Shown: positions 6,869-14,028 of the stretch, one piece after another
Layout: every line of letters starts with the position of its first letter
Position numbering within the stretch: position 1 is the first letter of the stretch
Assembly (NCBI GenBank): GCA_019322475.1
Contig: JAHWIN010000020.1
Span: 1-18,220, forward strand
Reading direction: 5' to 3'
Origin: Candidatus Woesearchaeota archaeon
Lineage (GTDB): Archaea > Nanobdellota > Nanobdellia > Woesearchaeales > JACPBV01
Length of the DNA stretch: 18,220 nt
Program-made: the position numbers and the translations under genes
The notes under the pieces: generated by a model
What the model was told of the DNA's origin: nothing
The model's database searches: none
Seen by the model: only the letters and a program-made list of their open reading frames with translations

Positions 6869-6907
6869 CCCCATAGTACTCAACCTTAAAATAAAGAATT
6901 AAATCGC

Positions 6908-6917
6908 TATATATAAA
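6908..6917 (-). promoter_or_regulatory. TATA box of tRNA-Phe
   Basis: TTTATATATA on the minus strand lies about 40 nt before G1, predicting a start near 6886 and a leader of roughly 14 nt. It sits just past the stop of the OB-fold gene. Confidence 0.5.
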
Positions 6918-6922
6918 GATTA

Positions 6923-7339
6923 CTACTTTATCTCCTCTTCGTCCATTACAATATTCTCTTCCAGCTCTTCCTTTAGTTTTTCATCTGCAGGATTTTTCTC
7001 TTCTTCACTGCTTTCCATCCCTTTATCAGGGGTTTTCTCTCCTTCACTTCCTCCTTCAACGACCTCAAGCTTCCCGAACTTGCCTGTTGAAAGCTGTTTC
7101 TCGCCCTGCCATTCGCCTACCCAGCCGTTGGTTATGTGGACCTTGTTTCCTGTCTGGACCTGGTCGATCTGCTCGTTCCATAATGTCAATGTCATCTCTC
7201 CTGTATCGTCCTTTATCTTTGCATTGCAGACCCTTCCTTTCTTGCCGAACTTCTCAAACTCCCTTATATCGCCTTTTTCGATAATTTCTGCTATTAAGTC
7301 TACCTGCCCTTGCCTTGCCTGTAAGTCTTTTATTGCCAT
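6923..7339 (-). CDS. OB-fold single-stranded nucleic-acid-binding protein (SSB/RPA-like)
   Basis: A 138-residue protein. Residues about 10-95 form an OB fold recognisable from VDLIAEIIEKGDIREFEK, the GKKGRVCNAKIKDDTGEMTLTLWNEQ core strands and the KVHITNGWVGEW loop; the DDTGEM-TLTLW pattern is typical of short archaeal SSBs related to SOSS-B/RPA. Residues about 96-138 are a flexible, very acidic tail of Glu, Asp and Lys, as in many SSBs where the tail recruits partners. It should bind ssDNA, or possibly RNA, in replication and repair. It lies 25 nt after glyS on the same strand. A TATA box at 7362-7371, overlapping the glyS stop, suggests its own leaderless transcript; no Shine-Dalgarno is seen. 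Confidence 0.8.
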   Translation of the reverse strand: MAIKDLQARQGQVDLIAEIIEKGDIREFEKFGKKGRVCNAKIKDDTGEMTLTLWNEQIDQVQTGNKVHITNGWVGEWQGEKQLSTGKFGKLEVVEGGSEGEKTPDKGMESSEEEKNPADEKLKEELEENIVMDEEEIK

Positions 7340-7361
7340 TTTAATTTAAGGGATTTATCTT

Positions 7362-7371
7362 ATTTTATAAA
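7362..7371 (-). promoter_or_regulatory. TATA box of the OB-fold gene
   Basis: TTTATAAAAT on the minus strand, centred about 27 nt before the ATG at 7339 and overlapping the last codons of glyS. Confidence 0.5.
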
Positions 7372-8819
7372 TCTTTTTGCCCTTTTTTCAAAAGCTCCTC
7401 AAACCTTATCTCATAGCTTAAAAGCCTGCTAAGAATATCCTTAAGCTCCTTTATCTTTATCCTTGCCTGCTTTGTCGTGTCCCTCGACCTTATAGTAACA
7501 CATTTGTCCTTGATGCTGTCAAAGTCTATAGTTACGCAGAAAGGTATCCCCATCTCATCAGCCCTCGCATACCTCCTTCCTACGCTTCCTGACCTGTCAT
7601 ACATGCAGTTGATGCCTTTCTTCAGTCCCTCAAAGACATCCTTAGCCTTGTCATTAAGCTTATTTACAAGAGGAAAGACGCCTGCCTTGACAGGAGCCAG
7701 CCTGTGGTCCAGCTTCAGCACTATATTGCCCCTCTTCTTGTCATCATCATAAGCATCAATTAAGAATGCCAGAAAAGCCCGGTCTATTCCCTGCGAAGGC
7801 TCAGCAGCGACATAAGGAACTAATTTCTTTTTGCTTTCCTCGTCAAAATACTCCATTGACGTCTTTGAGAACTTCATGTGCTGGTTAAGGTCAAACTGTC
7901 CACGGTCAGCATTGCCGTGTATCTCCTTCCACCCGAACGGAAATTTATATTCTATGTCAAAGCAGGCAGAGGCGTAATGCGCAAGCTCATCCTTCATGTG
8001 CTCCCTAAGCCTCAGGTTCTCCTTCTTTATCCCCAGGTCTAAAAATAGCCTGTAGTACTGTGCAAGCCAGTATCCATGCCACGAAGAGCACACCTTTTTT
8101 TCTATCATCTTTTTTATGCTTGTGCCCTTATGCTCATCTCCTTTCTTCTGGCTTTCTGCATCTATAAGGTTGACCTTCATGTCCTCAACCTCGCCTACAA
8201 GGGGGCACTCATTGGCCTTGTCAGGGTTTACGAAAAACTCTATCTCAAACTGCTCGAACTCCCTGCTCCTGAACAAAAAATCCCTTGGAGATATCTCGTT
8301 CCTGAAAGCCTTGCCTATCTGTGCAATGCCGAAAGGAAGCTTGTTCCTTGAGCTGTCCATAACCTGCTTGTAGTTTACGAATATGGACTGTGCAGTCTCA
8401 GGCCTAAGGTAAGATACGTTCCCTTTGACAGGCCCGACATTGGTCTCGAACATAAGGTTGAATTTTCCCTCGTTCTTCATCTCCTCATTGCACTTAGGGC
8501 ACTTCCTTCCCTTGTCATCATCACCCTTCACTACAGTCCTGCATTTATCGCACTTGTATATATAGTCTGTAAAGGAATCAACATGCCCTGAAGCCTTCCA
8601 TACCTTTGGATGTGTTATTATTGCCCCATCTATCCCGACAACATCGCTTCTCTGCTGCACAAGCCTCCTCCAGAACTCATTCTTGATGTTGTTCTTAAGC
8701 TCTACTCCTAAAGGCCCGTAGTCAAAAAACCCTGAAAAGCTGCCGTATATCTCGCTGTTTGGGTAGACAAATCCTTTTTTCTTGCAGAAGACTGAAATGT
8801 CCTCGATTGTAAGCGCCAT
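7365..8819 (-). CDS. glyS: Glycyl-tRNA synthetase (class II, archaeal/eukaryotic type)
   Basis: A 484-residue enzyme that charges tRNA-Gly with glycine in the cytosol. It starts with the WHEP-less core ending in YGSFSGFFDYGPLGVELKNN (about 25-45). A zinc-knuckle-like insert has C90xxC93 and C107xxC110. RPETAQSIF (129-137) and motif 2, GKAFRNEISPRDFLFRSREFEQ (within 159-182), follow, then motif 3 GIDRAFLAFL (344-353, R347). The C-terminal anticodon-binding domain (about 368-484) starts at HRLAPVKAGVFPL and contains the GRRYARADEMGIPFCVTIDF segment. Archaeal relatives are usually nearer 570 residues; the shortening lies in the region between motifs 2 and 3. The ATG has a TATA box about 26 nt upstream and no Shine-Dalgarno, so it is probably leaderless. 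It is the sole GlyRS type expected in archaea. Confidence 0.95.
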   Translation of the reverse strand: MALTIEDISVFCKKKGFVYPNSEIYGSFSGFFDYGPLGVELKNNIKNEFWRRLVQQRSDVVGIDGAIITHPKVWKASGHVDSFTDYIYKCDKCRTVVKGDDDKGRKCPKCNEEMKNEGKFNLMFETNVGPVKGNVSYLRPETAQSIFVNYKQVMDSSRNKLPFGIAQIGKAFRNEISPRDFLFRSREFEQFEIEFFVNPDKANECPLVGEVEDMKVNLIDAESQKKGDEHKGTSIKKMIEKKVCSSWHGYWLAQYYRLFLDLGIKKENLRLREHMKDELAHYASACFDIEYKFPFGWKEIHGNADRGQFDLNQHMKFSKTSMEYFDEESKKKLVPYVAAEPSQGIDRAFLAFLIDAYDDDKKRGNIVLKLDHRLAPVKAGVFPLVNKLNDKAKDVFEGLKKGINCMYDRSGSVGRRYARADEMGIPFCVTIDFDSIKDKCVTIRSRDTTKQARIKIKELKDILSRLLSYEIRFEELLKKGQKDL

Positions 8820-8840
8820 GAAAAGGATAAAACTTAGGGA

Positions 8841-8850
8841 TATATATAAA
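8841..8850 (-). promoter_or_regulatory. TATA box of glyS
   Basis: TTTATATATA on the minus strand, centred about 26 nt before the ATG at 8819. Confidence 0.6.
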
Positions 8851-8939
8851 TATTGCCTTAACTCTGCCTATCATATATCATCCAAACTGCTGTAATGCTC
8901 ACGACCAACCTTTATAGTTTGCCACGTCAACCAGCAACA

Positions 8940-8947
8940 TTTAAATA
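8940..8947 (+). promoter_or_regulatory. TATA box of the lipoprotein gene
   Basis: TTTAAATA lies about 48 nt before ATG 8992, predicting a leader of some 20 nt that contains GAGGTG (8981-8986), a strong ribosome-binding site 5 nt from the ATG. Confidence 0.5.
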
Positions 8948-8991
8948 CAACCTTCCCCTATATGTTATAAACCACTAAAAGAGGTGTTTTT

Positions 8992-9855
8992 ATGGGAAAA
9001 AAGATAATCTTAGCTGTCATCATATCATTGTTTCTTGTTGCAGGATGCCTTAAGCCCCCTGCAGAAGAAGAGCCATTGCCTCAGCCTGAAGTCCAGGAGC
9101 AGAAGCTCTGCACAGAGATGTGGATCTGCCGGGATTCAAATACAAAAGCCTACCGGTTGCCGGACTGCACCTTTGAGCAGGTAACTGACTGCAAGGCAGG
9201 CTGTGAAAACGGCGAATGCCTTCCTTTTGTAGAGGAGCCTGTACCTGAAGAGCCAGAACAACAGGAGCTTGAGCCTCAGGAAAAAGAAGAGCCTGCTGCA
9301 GAGCCGATAGAAACAGCTGCAGAAGAGGAAACATGCACCATAGGCTGGAAATGCATGGACGAGCATAGAAAAGCCTACCAGTTCTCAAACTGCGTCTTTG
9401 CAAAAGCGAATTTATGCGAGCATGGCTGCAAGGATGGTCAATGCCTCCCAGCACCCCCTGAAGAGAAAGTAGTGGAGGAATTCTCAATCTCAGAAGGGAT
9501 AGCAAAGATGCCCAATATAGGCTGGAAATCCTGCGATTTCAGCGAAGAGCAGATATTTGAAGACGGGGTGACTGACCAGGACGTCAAGATAAAGCTTTAC
9601 TCCCAGGTCATGGGTCATATATATTACAGGGCAGAAAGCCCCATCTCAGAGATATGGGTCATAGACAGGAACATACTTGATGCATCAAGGCCAGACTGCA
9701 TGGAAAGGATAACAGACTCAAACGCATACAATAACCTTAGGTCAGGAAAAACATTATGCATACTTACAAAAGAGAAGAACATAGCCATGCTCGGAGGCCT
9801 GTGGGACGGCACCCCTTCAGAAGACACTAGGCTGAGCTGGAAGTATTATTACTAA
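8992..9855 (+). CDS. Cys-rich lipoprotein with two repeated modules
   Basis: A 287-residue surface protein. The N-terminus MGKKIILAVIISLFLVAGC is a lipoprotein signal with lipobox LVAGC, so C19 should be lipidated and anchored. A Pro/Glu-rich linker leads to two related modules of about 40 residues (near 36-75 and 114-153), each with the pattern C-x4-W-x-C ... KAY ... C-x-F ... C-x3-C-x4-CLP and six cysteines that probably form disulfides. A Glu-rich spacer separates them. The C-terminal domain (about 165-287) is mixed alpha/beta with a few cysteines and ends LSWKYYY; I do not recognise it. The start is fixed by GAGGTG. Tail-to-tail with rfcL, leaving 3 bp. Disulfide-bonded surface attachment or binding is an inference from the modules. 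Confidence 0.75.
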   Translation: MGKKIILAVIISLFLVAGCLKPPAEEEPLPQPEVQEQKLCTEMWICRDSNTKAYRLPDCTFEQVTDCKAGCENGECLPFVEEPVPEEPEQQELEPQEKEEPAAEPIETAAEEETCTIGWKCMDEHRKAYQFSNCVFAKANLCEHGCKDGQCLPAPPEEKVVEEFSISEGIAKMPNIGWKSCDFSEEQIFEDGVTDQDVKIKLYSQVMGHIYYRAESPISEIWVIDRNILDASRPDCMERITDSNAYNNLRSGKTLCILTKEKNIAMLGGLWDGTPSEDTRLSWKYYY

Positions 9856-9858
9856 ACC

Positions 9859-11064
9859 TCACTTCCTAAGCCACATCACCTCTTCCTTGTTCAGGTCAGC
9901 ATACTCAGCTATCTTATCTCCCATCTTCTTGTCTTTCTTGAATATTATCCTGAAATACTCTATATCCTTTATAACATCCTTTGCAGAGCTGTGCGTCTTT
10001 TCAGCTATCTTGGCAGCTATAGCCTTCTTCTTCATGTTTTTCTGCTTTGCCCACCACATCTTCAGTAATCTCCCTGTGGGCTTGTACTGCACGAACTTAT
10101 GGTACTTCTCATCCTTGGAAACAGCTACCCCTCCCGTGATAAGCGAATTGATATATACTAAAAACCTCCAGTGCTGCCACCTCCTTATCCTTCTCTTGAA
10201 AACATCTGCCTTGCTCAGCTTGTCATAAGCCCTTGCCAGGTCCTCTCCTTTTTCATATTCAAAAGGGAGGTTCTGGTCTATCCACAGCATCTGCTGGTCC
10301 AGGTCCTCTTTCACATTATCAAAAGCCCTCACAGCTATATTTGGGTCTGTTGTCTTGAATATCTTTAGCAGGGCAGACGGCATACTCTCTTCCTGGCTTC
10401 TCTGCTCCAGCTCATCTAAGCTTTTCTTTGTAAGCTCCTTCGTCGCTTCTGTCAGCGTCTGAAGGTCGTTTATGGCAGCCCTGCAGTCCCCTCCTGCCCT
10501 TCTGCCCAATGACTTCAGCCCGTCGATGTCATATCTTATCCCCTCTTTGGAGCATACCCTTTTCAATACCTCGCATATGTCCATATAACCCAAAGCTTCC
10601 AGCTCTATAAGCTCGCACCTGTTCCTTAACTTGTTGAACTTGAAGTCCCAGGGGTTTGTGGCCGTAAGTATCATTGGAAATCTTGTGCTTTCTATTATCT
10701 TTATCAGGGCCTGCATCCCTCCCCTGTCCTCCCTTCCCGCTAAACCGTCTATCTCATCGACAAGTATTATCTTCCCTTTGGAGAACAAAGACTGCTGGAA
10801 AGCAGCCCCGCCCAGCTTCTGCTCTATCTGCTCCCTGTTCCTGCTGTCAGACGCATTTACCTCGATTATCTCAAGCTCAAGCTCATTCGCTAATGCATGT
10901 ACTATAGATGTCTTACCGCTGCCGGAAGGCCCGTATATCCACACTGCCTTTTTCTTTGCCTTTCTGAAATCAGCTACAAACACCTTTAGCTCCTTCACAG
11001 CCTTGTCCTGGCCCTTTATCTCCTTTAAGGATTTAGGAGCATACTTTTTGGTGAAAGGTATCAT
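9859..11064 (-). CDS. rfcL: Replication factor C large subunit
   Basis: A 401-residue AAA+ protein, the large subunit of the clamp loader that opens and loads PCNA onto primed DNA. RFC box II FTKKYAPKSLKEIKGQ lies at 4-19, Walker A GPSGSGKTS at 45-53 (K51), Walker B ILVDEID at 100-106, and sensor 1 LTATN near 133-137. The C-terminal helical collar follows (YEKGEDLARAYDKLSKADVFKRRIRRWQ). The protein ends EVMWLRK, without an obvious PCNA-binding QxxLxxFF tail and shorter than the roughly 480 residues common in archaea. Start choice: the frame is open further upstream, but a TATA box (11085-11095) is centred about 27 nt before ATG 11064, and the family begins at the box II region, so I place the start here. 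ATG 11070 is the alternative. The small subunit is not in the window. Confidence 0.93.
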   Translation of the reverse strand: MIPFTKKYAPKSLKEIKGQDKAVKELKVFVADFRKAKKKAVWIYGPSGSGKTSIVHALANELELEIIEVNASDSRNREQIEQKLGGAAFQQSLFSKGKIILVDEIDGLAGREDRGGMQALIKIIESTRFPMILTATNPWDFKFNKLRNRCELIELEALGYMDICEVLKRVCSKEGIRYDIDGLKSLGRRAGGDCRAAINDLQTLTEATKELTKKSLDELEQRSQEESMPSALLKIFKTTDPNIAVRAFDNVKEDLDQQMLWIDQNLPFEYEKGEDLARAYDKLSKADVFKRRIRRWQHWRFLVYINSLITGGVAVSKDEKYHKFVQYKPTGRLLKMWWAKQKNMKKKAIAAKIAEKTHSSAKDVIKDIEYFRIIFKKDKKMGDKIAEYADLNKEEVMWLRK

Positions 11065-11084
11065 GAGCATAAGTAAGATGGCCC

Positions 11085-11095
11085 TTTTTATTAAA
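11085..11095 (-). promoter_or_regulatory. TATA box of rfcL
   Basis: TTTAATAAAAA on the minus strand, centred about 27 nt before ATG 11064. The target duplication of the neighbouring 265-bp element begins only 9 bp upstream. Confidence 0.5.
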
Positions 11096-11112
11096 TTATT
11101 GAAAATCTTTCC

Positions 11113-11377
11113 GGCTTCATCCATAAAATGAAGGTTGCCATCAATTTGTGAGCAATACATCCATTAAAACAATTACAGCGGAGGATTGACAGGTAGTTGG
11201 TTGTGCACCTTCTCCTTAAGTTGGGGTGGGACACTTCAATCAGTCCTGCTCCCTATGGGGAGGATTGAAGTATTTAGCCTTTGGCTAAATACTTTACCTA
11301 AGGGAGGGGCCGCCCTTTGGATAATAACAGCTCAGAGCGAGCCGATGGCAACCCCGAAGGATTTTATGGATGAAGCC
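11113..11377. mobile_element. 265-bp MITE-like element with a 9-bp target duplication
   Basis: Long terminal inverted repeats bound the element: GGCTTCATCCATAAAAT (11113-11129) with ATTTTATGGATGAAGCC (11361-11377), and further in GGTTGCCATC (11133-11142) with GATGGCAACC (11344-11353). AATCTTTCC occurs directly outside both ends (11104-11112 and 11378-11386), as a 9-bp target-site duplication. The interior has no coding frame of note but has strong hairpins: ACTTCAATC/GATTGAAGT (11233-11271) enclosing CTCCC/GGGGAG, a perfect 12-bp hairpin AAGTATTTAGCC/GGCTAAATACTT (11268-11294), and GGGG-GCC/GGC-CCCC around 11310-11356. It appears non-autonomous and would need a transposase from elsewhere. It lies between the rfcL and valS TATA boxes. 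Confidence 0.8.
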
Positions 11378-11392
11378 AATCTTTCCAAAATA

Positions 11393-11400
11393 TTTATATA
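11393..11400 (+). promoter_or_regulatory. TATA box of valS
   Basis: TTTATATA is centred about 27 nt before ATG 11423, a leaderless spacing. It starts 7 bp after the right target duplication of the 265-bp element. Confidence 0.6.
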
Positions 11401-11422
11401 ATCTCACCTTACTCTACAGGTT

Positions 11423-13840
11423 ATGGAGCTTCCTAAAAAATATGACCCTCAGGAATCAGAGCCCAAATGGCAGAAGCTTTGGGAAAAAGAGCAGGTCTAT
11501 AAGTTCAGCCAGGAATCTGATAAAGAGGTATATTCAGTAGATACCCCTCCGCCTACAGTTTCAGGGAAGATGCACCTCGGCCATGCTTTCTCATATTCTC
11601 AGCAGGATTTCCTTGTAAGGTTCCACAGGATGCTCGGAAAGAATGTCTTTTATCCCTTTGGCACAGACAATAACGGCGTAGCGACAGAAAGGCTCATAGA
11701 GAAGATGAAAAAAGTAAGTTCCAGGGAGATGGAGAGGGGAAAATTTGTAAAGCTATGCCTCGAGACAGTAAAAAAAGAGCTTATTCCCCAGTACACGAAC
11801 GACATGAAAAGGCTCGGCCTAAGCTGCGACTTCAGCATATTCTATGATACCATAGACGAAACATCACAGAAGATAAGCCAGAGAAGCTTTATAGATCTGT
11901 TCAAAAAAGGAAGGGAATACAGGAAAGAGGCCCCTGCCATGTGGTGCCCGGAATGCCAGACAGGCATATCCCAGGTTGAATGCCAGGATAAGATCCTTGA
12001 CTCTTTCTTCAACGACATAATCTTCAGGGTAGGCTCTGAAGACCTTATGATAGCTACCACAAGGCCTGAGCTCCTTCCTGCCTGTGTAGCTGTATTCTAT
12101 CATCCTGATGACAAGAGATACCAAAAATACAGGGGAAAGAAAGCAAAAGTTCCCTTGTTCGATTTTGAGGTTCCTATACTGCCTGACGGGAAGGCAGACC
12201 CTGAAAAAGGCACAGGCATAGTGATGTGCTGCACCTTCGGAGACCAGACAGACATGGAATGGCAGAAGGCCCACAGCCTGCCTATAAAAGAGGCTATAAC
12301 AAAAGCAGGAAAGATGACCTCTCTTGCAGGAAAATATGAAGGCATGTCAGTAAAGACAGCAAGAAAGATGATATTAGAGGACCTCAAGGACGCAAGGCTC
12401 TGCATAGGCCAGGAGCCCATAAAGCACGCAGTAAATGTTCATGAAAGGTGCGGGACAGAGATAGAGTTCATCCACTCAAAGCAGTGGTTCATAAGATACT
12501 TAGACTTAAAGAAAGACATGCTTAAGTGGGGTTCAAAGCTTAACTGGTACCCCAAGCATATGAGGTCAAGGTATGACCACTGGGTAAAAGGCCTTCAGTG
12601 GGACTGGCTTATCTCAAGGCAGCGCTCATTTGGAGTCCCCTTCCCTGTATGGTACTGCAAAAACTGTGACGAGGTTATCCTTGCAGATGAAAAAGATCTC
12701 CCTGTAGACCCTATAAAAGACAAGCCTAAGATAAAAAAGTGCCCTAAGTGCTCCTCACAGGAATTTATCCCTGAAAAAGACGTATTGGATACATGGGCAA
12801 CCTCCTCATTGACCCCTATGCTTGCCATAGAAAAGATGCCTAAAGCCGTTCAAAAAAAGCTTTATCCCATGTCATTAAGGCCCCAGGCCCACGACATAAT
12901 AACGTTCTGGCTCTTCAATACTGTAGTAAAGTCACAGCTCCATTATGATATCAATCCATGGAAAGATGTAGCTATATCAGGCCATGCCCTAGACCCGAAA
13001 GGAAAGAAGATGTCAAAGTCAAAAGGCAACGTTGTAGAGCCCCAGGAGACCATAAAAAGATACTCTGCAGACTGCCTCAGGTTCTGGGCAGCAGGCTCTA
13101 AATTAGGTGACGATCTTCCTTACATGGAAAAGGACCTTGTGACAGCACAGAAGTTCATAACAAAGCTGTGGAACGCATCTAAATTTGCTATAATGCATCT
13201 TGAGGATTACTCAGGTGAAAAGCCAAAAAACTTAGAGATTATGGACCGCTGGATACTCTCTAAGCTAAGCAGGATAATAAGCTCATCTACAGCCTCATTC
13301 AGGAAGTATGAATACAACAGGACAAAATCAGATGTAGAGAATTTTTTCTGGCACGACATCTGCGACAATTATCTTGAGATAATAAAAGACAGGCTCTATA
13401 ACCCTGACCGAAGGGGAAAAGAGCCAAGGTTAAGCGCCCAGTACGGCCTTTACACGACCCTTCTTGCCATCCTTAAGATGATGGCCCCGATAATGCCCCA
13501 CATAACAGAGGAGATCTACCAGCTCTACTTCCGGAAGCAGGAAAAGGTAAAGAGCATCCACATCTCAAGATGGCCCTCTCCTTCAAAAACAGACGAAAAG
13601 GCAGAGGCTGCAGGAGACCTTGCAGTCTACGCTTTGCAGAAGGCAAGGCAGGCAAAGTCAGAGAAGAGCCTGAGCTTAAAGACGCCATTAAAATCACTCT
13701 CGATCATGGGAAAGATATCTGAAGATGATTTCCAGCTGGTAAAAGAAGATCTGGCTGCAGCCACAAAAGCAGAGAACATATCATATAAGGTGCTGCAAAA
13801 GGATTCTAAGGAAGATTCACTGGTTGAGCTGGAGCTGTAG
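11423..13840 (+). CDS. valS: Valyl-tRNA synthetase
   Basis: An 805-residue class I enzyme that charges tRNA-Val. It begins LPKKYDPQESEPKWQKLWEKEQVY, as usual for ValRS. The first nucleotide-binding signature is HLGH (51-54), with the GTDNNGVATERLIEK segment near 89-103. The CP1 editing domain (about 175-370) contains FFNDIIFRVG and ATTRPELLPACVAV, used to hydrolyse mischarged threonine. A CxxC ... CxxC zinc-like pair (CKNCD and CPKCS) lies near 411-450, then DTWATSSLTP and KMSKS (529-533). The C-terminal anticodon-binding helical domain follows (FFWHDICDNYLEIIKDR). The long coiled-coil C-terminal arm of bacterial ValRS is mostly absent, as in archaeal forms. A TATA box at 11393-11400 places the start. 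It is monocistronic. Confidence 0.95.
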   Translation: MELPKKYDPQESEPKWQKLWEKEQVYKFSQESDKEVYSVDTPPPTVSGKMHLGHAFSYSQQDFLVRFHRMLGKNVFYPFGTDNNGVATERLIEKMKKVSSREMERGKFVKLCLETVKKELIPQYTNDMKRLGLSCDFSIFYDTIDETSQKISQRSFIDLFKKGREYRKEAPAMWCPECQTGISQVECQDKILDSFFNDIIFRVGSEDLMIATTRPELLPACVAVFYHPDDKRYQKYRGKKAKVPLFDFEVPILPDGKADPEKGTGIVMCCTFGDQTDMEWQKAHSLPIKEAITKAGKMTSLAGKYEGMSVKTARKMILEDLKDARLCIGQEPIKHAVNVHERCGTEIEFIHSKQWFIRYLDLKKDMLKWGSKLNWYPKHMRSRYDHWVKGLQWDWLISRQRSFGVPFPVWYCKNCDEVILADEKDLPVDPIKDKPKIKKCPKCSSQEFIPEKDVLDTWATSSLTPMLAIEKMPKAVQKKLYPMSLRPQAHDIITFWLFNTVVKSQLHYDINPWKDVAISGHALDPKGKKMSKSKGNVVEPQETIKRYSADCLRFWAAGSKLGDDLPYMEKDLVTAQKFITKLWNASKFAIMHLEDYSGEKPKNLEIMDRWILSKLSRIISSSTASFRKYEYNRTKSDVENFFWHDICDNYLEIIKDRLYNPDRRGKEPRLSAQYGLYTTLLAILKMMAPIMPHITEEIYQLYFRKQEKVKSIHISRWPSPSKTDEKAEAAGDLAVYALQKARQAKSEKSLSLKTPLKSLSIMGKISEDDFQLVKEDLAAATKAENISYKVLQKDSKEDSLVELEL

Positions 13841-13844
13841 AAAG

Positions 13845-13982
13845 ATCTAATACTACAAAGACCCCCTTTGCAAAAATTGCCCTAGCCTTAATAAAAATTA
13901 CCTCCTCAATATTTTTGGCCAATGCCCTTTCAAAGCTTATTCTTCCTCTGTCATCAACTGATATATTTTTTCTTAATCCACC
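13845..13982 (-). pseudogene. Remnant of an AbrB/MazE-like antitoxin, start lost
   Basis: A minus-strand frame, open after a stop at 13983-13985, reads RKNISVDDRGRISFERALA, then a strand-rich KNIEEVIFIKARAIF and GVFVVLDL. The V-D-D-R-G-R-I-S core is the hallmark of looped-hinge (AbrB/SpoVT/MazE) DNA-binding domains, here at the length of one domain. There is no ATG, GTG or TTG before the core, and downstream the frame runs antisense into the 3' end of valS before its stop. It is therefore best read as a decayed antitoxin or regulator, back to back with the nucleotidyltransferase pair. The identification rests on one motif and could be chance; a non-standard start is also possible. Confidence 0.35.
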
Positions 13983-13996
13983 TCAAAACCAAAAGA

Positions 13997-14004
13997 TTTA
14001 TATA
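13997..14004 (+). promoter_or_regulatory. TATA box of the nucleotidyltransferase pair
   Basis: TTTATATA is centred about 24 nt before ATG 14024, giving a leaderless or nearly leaderless message. Confidence 0.6.
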
Positions 14005-14008
14005 CTAA

Positions 14009-14028
14009 TTCATATTAATTAATATGAA
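14009..14028. promoter_or_regulatory. Perfect 20-bp palindrome over the start codon (candidate operator)
   Basis: TTCATATTAATTAATATGAA is its own reverse complement over all 20 bases. It begins 4 bp after the TATA box and includes ATG 14024 and the predicted transcription start. A dimeric regulator bound here would block transcription start, so autoregulation by one of the two downstream proteins is a natural inference. Confidence 0.6.

Larger units (their letters stand above)
6636..6872 (-). tRNA. tRNA-Phe(GAA) interrupted by five introns
   Basis: The 237-nt gene gives a 74-nt tRNA after removal of five introns. Exons on the minus strand are 6872-6869 (G1-G4), 6841-6815 (T5-G30), 6793-6787 (A31-G37), 6734-6726 (A38-G46), 6693-6688 (T47-G52) and 6656-6636 (A53-A73). 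The spliced acceptor GGGGTCG pairs fully with CGACCCC. The D-arm is GCTC-AGCCTGGGA-GAGC, the anticodon stem CTAGA/TCTAG, the loop CTGAAGA (anticodon 6790-6788, with G37 as usual for archaeal tRNA-Phe), the variable loop GTGTC and the T-arm CCGGA-TTCAAAT-TCCGG. Discriminator A73 fits Phe. Unspliced, neither the acceptor stem nor the T-stem can form. Every junction has a bulge-helix-bulge motif. The exact cut of intron 4 is the least certain, by about 1 nt. Confidence 0.93.

Noticed and set aside
6636..6872. Reading the tRNA region as a tRNA pseudogene, a tRNA-Ala/Ser with one intron, or a C/D RNA
   Set aside because: With one intron the acceptor (ATAATCG versus CGACCCC) and T-stem fail to pair. 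The five-intron solution restores every stem and explains each extra hairpin by a splicing motif.
11065..11160. An rfcL start upstream at 11160
   Set aside because: The added 32 residues are encoded by promoter and MITE-like sequence, and the TATA box at 11085-11095 would fall inside the gene.
11143..11343. A riboswitch, T-box-like leader or noncoding RNA for valS
   Set aside because: The valS TATA box lies downstream of the region and the message would be leaderless. The bounds coincide with inverted repeats and a target duplication.
11186..11401. A 71-residue plus-strand frame inside the 265-bp element
   Set aside because: It crosses the hairpins and the right inverted repeat, has no ribosome site and no protein-like pattern.
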